DNA of 64,000 bases from Mesostigma viride (Eukaryota > Streptophyta > Mesostigmatophyceae > Mesostigmatales > Mesostigmataceae). A model generated the notes under the pieces. The model ran no database searches and was not told the DNA's origin. It saw only the letters and a program-made list of their open reading frames with translations. Location: positions 878,042 through 942,041 of the forward strand of contig RPFO01000240.1 in NCBI GenBank assembly GCA_009746045.1. The letters run 5' to 3'. Made by a program: the position numbers and the translations under genes. Of this stretch, positions 61,779-64,000 are shown one piece after another (the stretch's first letter is position 1; each line of letters starts with the position of its first letter).

Positions 61779-64000
61779 ATGAAGACGTCCTTGACAGCTG
61801 GTGCAGCTGTAAGAATGTCTGACCCCATGCATCCTCGTGCTGGGCACGAGGGTGGACCTCTCATTTTGAGAGAAACCAATGTACAACCACAGAGGGGTGT
61901 GAAGGCCTCTGGTGGTATGCATGTGGTCCCTGCTGGCGGTCCAGGTGTTGGGCATGAGCAGGGTGACTCAGGCTCTGAGTCAGAACAGGATGGAAGTCAG
62001 CATGGTGATGCTGGACAACCTGACAGCACAGTCCTGACTGTGCCAGGGACTGCTTCCTCCGTGTACCAGGAGTTGGGTGCCCGAATCCACAACATGTTTG
62101 GGCATGCCACTTCTCTGTCAAACAACTTTGCCTTCCGTATGGGTAGGGCACCCCTTCTCAAGGCGTGCCAGCAAGCTGCCTCACGGTGTAAGTGCCAGTT
62201 GTCCTCCAACAAGCCCAGGAAATCACATGCCAAAGCTCTACCTCAGAGCATTGGTGATCTGCAATGTGATATCCAACACATCAGGGGCATGCAACTGTTG
62301 GTGTGTGTGGACAGGTACACAAAGTACAAGGTGCTAGAGCATTTACCTTCTATGAAGAACAGGTACTTGCTGGCTGCCCTGCAGAATGTAAGAGCCAAGT
62401 TTCCTACCACAAGGATCCAGGTGGACATGCAGTTTCAGCATCTCAAGGGTGATCCCACCCTTCCTGAGTTGCTGGTTACACCTAGGGAGGCTCATGGGCA
62501 GCAGGGTGCTATAGAGAGGGCAATCCAGGAGGTCAAGAAATTGATCATCTCTGAAGACTGGGTACCCTTGTCTGCACCTGCACTTGTCAGGAGTGCATGG
62601 TTGAGGAACGTGGAGCAGCAGCTGAACAGCAGGGTCAATTTCTACTATGATGGAGTTGCTTCAGCCCTATGGGTCTATATCATGGCCTGTGCCCACCACA
62701 TGTGCTGGAGGGCTGGAAACATGCTGCACATGTCACCTTTGCCAAGCTGAGGGAGAAGGACCGGGGTTGGAAGATGCTGGAGCCAACAGTGGGTCAGAGG
62801 GTATTAGCTTGGAAGGAACCGAGCCTGTATGGCAAACGTGGTAGCTGGAGTCCTGGGGTGGTTACCCAGGTTGATGAAGCTAGCCACGCATGCTTGGTCA
62901 GCATGGAGGACGAACCAAAGCATGTACACCGGCTGAGTTGGTCATATGTCAATAACGGCAGGCTCGAGCTACCATGGTCCGGATTCTCCCGATTTCTGGC
63001 CTGCGCTGGTTGTCTCTTTGATATGTCAAGCCTAACCTGATGAATGAGGGCAGTCAGGCACAAGGCTCACAGGATCTGCAGGATTTTCAGGTCCCAAGTG
63101 ACATCACTGACGCAACGACCACATCTGTTGCAGGGGAATCTGTCAGCCCTGGCCAGGTTGCAGAGGTACCTGCTGAACAGGCTGCAAGGTCAACAGCTGG
63201 GGAGTCAACTGTCAAGCCCAAGGCTCTAACCAAGCCCAGGGGGACAAGTTTGGCTGGATTGATTGGGGCTCTGCAAAGGGCCAAGAAGCAGCCCAAGGTA
63301 GCCAAGCTCAGGTGGCATGGCAATCTGGGGCTGGACACTGCCTTAGAGGTAGACACTAATTCTCAGGTTTCCATCATTGGGACCAGAGCTGCAGCAGGGT
63401 ACAGCATGACTGAGCCCAGCTATCAGTTTGTGTCTGACTTCAGTGGCGGGGTACACGTGAAGGTACTGGGTGAGGTATCTATTCCTATCCTTGGACAGGA
63501 CACTGCATTTTGTGTCTTGGAGGGCTATCAGGGACCTGCTCTTCTGGGGCAGAATTTCCTATGCCAGGATGGAGTAGTGATCACGTCCTCTCTCCTGACT
63601 AAGGAAGGGGCTGGTCAGGTCCCACTGATTAATTTCAGGACCACTCACCTATCACGTGCAGTAACCAGGACGGTTAAGCGTGTGCAAGTGTGCCAGGGGC
63701 AGGAGCCCTTGGTTGATGACCTCATATTGCCAGCTGCTAGTCATCCAAGCAGTTTGGGCATTGGTCCTCACTCACTTGCTGGACACAGCCCTATCAACTA
63801 CCAAGGCCTGGTGAAGCTCATGTCCTCTCCCATTATGTGTCCCCAGGTCACACTGGGTCTGATTAAATCTGTCTAGGACTGGATCTCCAAGAAATGCGTG
63901 GAACCTGTCAATGACCTGCCTCCTGCACGGCGTCTACTCAAGCTCAAGTTTGTCATCAAGATGAAGGAGGTGGACGGGGTCAAGGTACCACATGTCAGAC
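61779..64000 (+). pseudogene. pol: Pol, copy 3, damaged and incomplete
   Basis: Integrase region as in the other copies. A one-base deletion near 62660 shifts the frame. A 68-bp insertion (62953-63020) with a 9-bp duplication ATATGTCAA interrupts the post-integrase linker. The protease-like block VDTNSQVSII is present in 63040-63876, and a TAG at 63874-63876 replaces codons that read GGG GAG in the other copies. RT begins after that and runs off the window. Confidence 0.92.

Larger units (their letters stand above)
58967..64000 (+). mobile_element. Copia-like element, family 1, copy 3 (runs off the window)
   Basis: 5' LTR 58967-59585, then ORF0, gag and pol, inserted into the Gypsy pol in reverse orientation to it. 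The left flank CAACA (58962-58966) should recur after the 3' LTR. LTR end and ORF0 are a diverged subtype, while gag and pol are nearly identical to the other two copies. Defects: gag frameshift, pol frameshift, 68-bp insertion and a nonsense codon. Confidence 0.95.

Overview
The window is repeat-dense nuclear DNA of a eukaryote. Spliced transposase exons, long LTR retrotransposons, long microsatellites and AATAAA-type poly(A) signals all point that way, and there is no operon, ribosome-binding-site or rRNA signal. Nothing I can read fixes the species; a large, transposon-rich algal or other protist genome would fit. I see no confident single-copy host gene. Most of the window is mobile elements, their remains and satellites.

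Layout. 1-7.2 kb: a small viroplasmin/RNase H1-N-type ORF (minus strand), a Ty3-type LTR remnant, a 1.1 kb 30-bp minisatellite, a 153-bp repeat and a tandem pair in which one copy lacks a 956-bp segment. 7.2-12.9 kb: a spliced, probably dead DDE-type transposase gene split by a 1,082-bp palindromic foldback element with a clean 5-bp target duplication, then a second ORF. 13.6-29.2 kb: one full-length Copia-like element (plus strand) carrying a second, nearly intact copy (minus strand) inside the end of its 5' LTR. 29.3-33.2 kb: a 780-bp CATC array and a family of small hairpin-plus-simple-repeat modules. 33.2-41.3 kb: a second, related Copia-like family, itself interrupted by a 574-bp insertion. 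41.3-46.2 kb: several satellites. 46.3-50.1 kb: a tyrosine recombinase ORF with split direct repeats and a downstream ORF1/Gag-like ORF. 50.3-58.97 kb: the 3' two thirds of a Ty3/Gypsy chromovirus (minus strand) with an extra ORF between pol and the 3' LTR, interrupted by a tandem pair of TIR elements. 58.97-64.0 kb: a third Copia-like element inserted in that Gypsy pol and running off the end.

The most interesting system is the Copia-like lineage, present as two families and four copies. Its LTRs end in AGTT...AACT rather than TG...CA. Its polyprotein order reads Gag - integrase - aspartic-protease-like - RT - RNase H, not the Copia order Gag-PR-IN-RT-RH. The RT active box is HGDD in place of YVDD, and the protease-like motif is DTN/DTQ rather than DSG/DTG. 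Three copies carry a conserved extra ORF (ORF0) upstream of gag, and gag and pol share one frame separated by a single TGA. LTR and ORF0 comparisons suggest that the 5' module is exchanged between subfamilies.

Insertion order can be partly read: Gypsy first, then the TIR pair and Copia copy 3 into it; the DDE gene first, then the foldback element; the outer Copia first, then the inner one.
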